DNA of 34,933 nt from an uncultured Oscillospiraceae bacterium. Its GTDB lineage: Bacteria > Bacillota > Clostridia > Oscillospirales > Ruminococcaceae. The stretch covers positions 1 to 34,933 of the forward strand of contig CAJFOJ010000062.1 of assembly GCA_904396495.1 (NCBI GenBank), in the 5' to 3' direction. Shown one piece after another: positions 32,893 to 34,933 of the stretch. The stretch's first letter is position 1, and every line of letters starts with the position of its first letter. The position numbers and the translations under genes were made by a program. The notes below the pieces were generated by a model. The model did not search any database. It saw nothing but the letters and a program-made list of their open reading frames with translations, and was not told the DNA's origin.

Positions 32893-32936
32893 AAACAGAC
32901 TATCTCCGTTAAATAGGCGATAGTCTGTTTGTTTTT
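32893..32936 (+). terminator. terminator after the AraC gene
   Basis: AAACAGACTATC pairs with GATAGTCTGTTT, followed by GTTTTT. Confidence 0.88.
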
Positions 32937-33009
32937 GAAGAACCCGCTTCTGGGTAGAATAATCCCCATTTGAAGCTCCATTTATTTTCCCTCTATTCTA
33001 TTGATTCCA

Positions 33010-33399
33010 TCAGGATTTTTTGATAAATACATGGCGGCATTTGGGACAGGTAATTTCAATTTTACCTACCCCTTTAGGCACCCGGACCTGCTGTTTACAT
33101 TTGGGGCATTTGTAGTAAGAATGGGTTGTATCCTGTGCGCGCTGCTGACGTTGACGGAGTTTTTTTTGGATGGGCCCCCACACCTTCATAAAAAAGGCAT
33201 ATTCTTTCTTGCGCGCTTCAATATTTTTGGAAAACATCCGGAAAAAACAATAAAGGTAAATCAAGCAAGCGATGAGATACAACGGCAAAAGATTAAAAAA
33301 AGAACCAATCAAGGTGAGTATAGCGCCAACAATAATCAACGCAAAGGATAAGGGATCGACGCCATAGCGCCCTCTCATAAAGTTGATAAGCCAGTTCAA
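33010..33399 (-). CDS. membrane protein with C-terminal zinc ribbon
   Basis: A 129-aa protein: a short amphipathic N-terminus (NWLINFMRGRYG), two membrane helices (about 18-50), a basic linker, and a zinc ribbon made of two CPKC pairs 17 residues apart (YKCPKC, then TCPKC). Similar clostridial proteins exist; function unknown. The TTG at 33399 is preferred: GGAGGG lies 8 bases upstream and the family usually begins MNWL. The ORF extends 13 codons further without a ribosome-binding site. Confidence 0.78.
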   Translation of the reverse strand: MNWLINFMRGRYGVDPLSFALIIVGAILTLIGSFFNLLPLYLIACLIYLYCFFRMFSKNIEARKKEYAFFMKVWGPIQKKLRQRQQRAQDTTHSYYKCPKCKQQVRVPKGVGKIEITCPKCRHVFIKKS

Positions 33400-33520
33400 A
33401 AGAATTCCCTCCGACACAAATTTAAGGCGGAAAACCACCGCTTTATTTTAATGATAGTGCGAAGAGGGAAGAATGTCAATCGGATTATTTAGCAGTTTAC
33501 AAAATGTTTCCTTTCCTGTT

Positions 33521-33551
33521 AAAACCTCCCGCTAATGTGGCGGGAGGTTTT
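33521..33551. terminator. terminator after the YbjQ gene
   Basis: AAAACCTCCCGC and GCGGGAGGTTTT form a 12-bp stem with a 7-base loop, 8 bases beyond the minus-strand stop codon. Confidence 0.85.
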
Positions 33552-33558
33552 TTGCAAT

Positions 33559-33870
33559 TTAAATAAATTTGACCGCCGTCCCATAGGCGATGACCTCGGC
33601 AGCGCCCTGCATAATAGCGGATGACGCATACCGGATGTTCACCACTGCGTCAGCACCCATCTGTTCCGCTTCCTCCGCCATCCGTTTGGTAGCAAGGGCA
33701 CGGGCTTCGTTCATCATTTCATTGTAGGCTTTGAGTTCGCCGCCTACAAGGGTTTTAAAGCTCTGTGTAATATCCCGGCCGATGTTTTTCGACTGAATGG
33801 TGCTGCCCTTAACGAGCCCCAGCATTTCAAGGTTCTTTCCGGTAATGTAATCAGTATTGACTAAGATCAT
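33559..33870 (-). CDS. YbjQ/UPF0145 (DUF74) family protein
   Basis: A 103-aa soluble protein of the YbjQ family (heavy-metal-binding-like fold, probably a pentamer; role unproven). Typical stretches are MILVNTDYITG at the start, GLVKGSTIQSKNIGRD, and GADAVVNIRYASS. The ATG at 33870 gives the normal family start with GAGGAG 11 bases upstream; a GTG at 33879 is possible. It overlaps the end of the upstream 73-aa membrane protein gene by 20 bases, so the two are coupled. Confidence 0.9.
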   Translation of the reverse strand: MILVNTDYITGKNLEMLGLVKGSTIQSKNIGRDITQSFKTLVGGELKAYNEMMNEARALATKRMAEEAEQMGADAVVNIRYASSAIMQGAAEVIAYGTAVKFI

Positions 33871-34072
33871 CTTCTTCACCGCTCCTCACTTCTTTGATGC
33901 GTTCCACTAAAACAAAAACGGAAACTCCGATGAGCGCCAACGGAATCAGGCCGCCCAGAAGTTTTGCCCACAGCGGGATGCTGAACAGAAAGGCCAGTAC
34001 CACAAAAGCAATCAAATAAAGTACCAGTAACGCTGTGATGACAATGGGAGCGATTAACTTTTTTGCCCTCAT
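33851..34072 (-). CDS. small two-helix membrane protein
   Basis: A 73-aa protein with two membrane helices (about 8-30 and 35-55) and a charged C-terminal tail (ERIKEVRSGEEDD). No family recognised. GGAGGG lies 8 bases before the ATG. It is first in a two-gene operon with the YbjQ gene, from the promoter at 34103-34131. A membrane partner for YbjQ is a reasonable but unproven idea. Confidence 0.8.
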   Translation of the reverse strand: MRAKKLIAPIVITALLVLYLIAFVVLAFLFSIPLWAKLLGGLIPLALIGVSVFVLVERIKEVRSGEEDDLSQY

Positions 34073-34102
34073 GGGCTATCCCTCCTATTCCGTTTCCCCT
34101 TC

Positions 34103-34131
34103 ATTATAGTAGGTTGCCAAATAAAATGCAA
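34103..34131 (-). promoter_or_regulatory. sigma-A promoter of the 73-aa/YbjQ operon
   Basis: Minus strand TTGCAT (34131-34126), 17-base spacer, TATAAT (34108-34103), about 30 bases before the start codon. Confidence 0.75.
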
Positions 34132-34323
34132 GGAAAATTTTAAACTGTAATTATAACCTCGTCATCAAAACTGTTGAGGGGTAAGAGCCACGGAAGAATT
34201 GCTCTTTTTGAGGAGGTGAGAAGCAATCATTGACACAATGTGATTGAATTCAAGGACATTAGGTAAGGGAATTGTAAACCTCACCTTTCCACTGTGAATA
34301 CGGATGAGCATCTAAGTTTCTCC

Positions 34324-34819
34324 TTATTCGATGACAATTTCCACATGATCGCCCGCTGCGCTGTCCACCTCGACCAGTTTGCCGACGACACCGCTTTCCA
34401 CCATGCGGAGCACACTGTCCCAATCGACATCATGAAGAGGGGAAAGACTGGATTCTTTCGGAAATGGTAGTCCAGTTTCTATCCCCATCTTGACAAGGGA
34501 TAACGGTAAATTTACTTTAACTGTGTCCCCCTGCGCACTGTAAACACGAACTCGTAACAACATCTTACTAAACTCCTTGCGTTCTTCCTCGGGTAAAATC
34601 CGTACATTATTTGGCACCTCTCCCCGTAAAAGCTCATCTATACTGATACCGAAAAGGTCGGCAAGAGAGGGGGAGAAGGCTGATGTCCGGGCAGCAAAGG
34701 TCGTTTTCCCACTTGCTCACCGCCTGAGGAGAAACTCCCATTTTCTCTGCAAGCTGATCTTGAGTGAGATCCCTTTTTCTTCTTTGTTCCGCAATTCTGA
34801 TTCCTAATGTCGTTTCCAT
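34324..34819 (-). pseudogene. XRE-family regulator, frameshifted
   Basis: A DNA-binding XRE helix-turn-helix (LTQDQLAEKMGVSPQAVSKW, about residues 19-38) starts at the ATG at 34819 (AAAGGCGG upstream) but runs into a stop at 34634 after SLLPLSCRPF. Removing one base from the C5 run (G5 on the plus strand, 34669-34673) restores PSLADLFGISIDELLRGEVP and joins the frame ending at 34324, which carries the family's normal C-terminal domain (VRVYSAQGDTVKVNLPLSLV; GVVGKLVEVDSAAGDHVEI). The intact protein would be about 164 aa. A recent mutation, a slippage-prone switch, or a sequencing error at the homopolymer are all possible. Confidence 0.85.
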
Positions 34820-34847
34820 ATAAAACCGCCTTTCTATCTATAAATGT

Positions 34848-34933
34848 TGAACCGCCCCAGATTGTGCAGACAGCATAAAAAAGCCCCTAGTGCAGGAATA
34901 TTGAGTTTTAGGAGGAGTGGCGCAGCGACAGCG
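34848..34933 (-). repeat. half copy of dispersed palindromic repeat, right window end
   Basis: Exact reverse complement of 2-87. It sits just upstream of the XRE gene and ends in the hairpin arm (AGGAGGAGTGGCGC), so the window stops at the palindrome centre, as at the left end. Confidence 0.9.

Noticed and set aside
34185-34230. Possible small gene after GAGGAGGTGA in the 34.1-34.3 kb gap
   Set aside because: A good ribosome-binding site is followed by ATC and a short frame ending at TGA; no proper start codon or protein of useful length.

Overview
This is a 35 kb chromosomal stretch of a low-to-moderate-GC, probably spore-forming member of the Clostridia. The evidence is a class III fructose-bisphosphatase, a SpoIIQ-like LytM protein, a T-box in front of alaS, strong AGGAGG ribosome-binding sites, several TTG starts and a Na+-pump decarboxylase subunit. 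An Oscillospirales/Ruminococcaceae-type genome is my guess. Most genes are core housekeeping; no phage genes, CRISPR array, rRNA or tRNA was seen.

Layout. 1-165 is half of a dispersed palindromic repeat, then a small protein with an internal duplication. 0.7-4.9 kb: fbp (class III FBPase, minus); divergently, a long structured leader, a CPBP membrane protease and tadA. 5-9.7 kb: a YibE/F membrane protein, a SpoIIQ-like M23 protein (minus), and the serC-serA serine pathway from a near-consensus promoter. 9.7-14.4 kb: a second CPBP protease, a DUF3783 protein, a 632-aa protein that looks like a GATase/ThuA-like domain joined to an alpha-barrel glycosidase-like domain, a complete copy of the palindromic repeat, and a rhomboid protease. 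14.5-18.3 kb: an RlmCD/RumA-type rRNA methyltransferase and a class A penicillin-binding protein. 18.7-21.5 kb: a small anchored protein facing a three-gene SsuABC/NMT1-like ABC importer. 21.5-25.6 kb: T-box, alaS, a HIT protein and a phosphoribosyltransferase. 25.6-27.1 kb: an acidic membrane protein, rsmE and a decayed MATE efflux gene. 27.2-28.8 kb: an orphan oadB plus a 46-aa OadG-like gene behind what reads as a yybP-ykoY (Mn2+) riboswitch with an overlapping terminator. 28.9-32.9 kb: an unassigned glycyl radical enzyme, its activase and a divergent AraC regulator. 33-34.9 kb: small membrane and zinc-ribbon proteins, a YbjQ protein, a frameshifted XRE regulator, and the other half-repeat.

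The most interesting parts are: (1) the riboswitch-oadB-oadG unit, where a metal-sensing aptamer seems to control a Na+-pump subunit without its carboxyltransferase; (2) the glycyl radical enzyme operon with an unusual GCWE active-site loop; (3) the palindromic repeat family, whose half copies are the exact ends of the window (86-bp perfect inverted repeat), suggesting the window is a contig that broke at this repeat; (4) the unidentified structured leader before the first CPBP gene; (5) the 632-aa two-domain protein. All family calls come from reading motifs by eye; no database search was possible.
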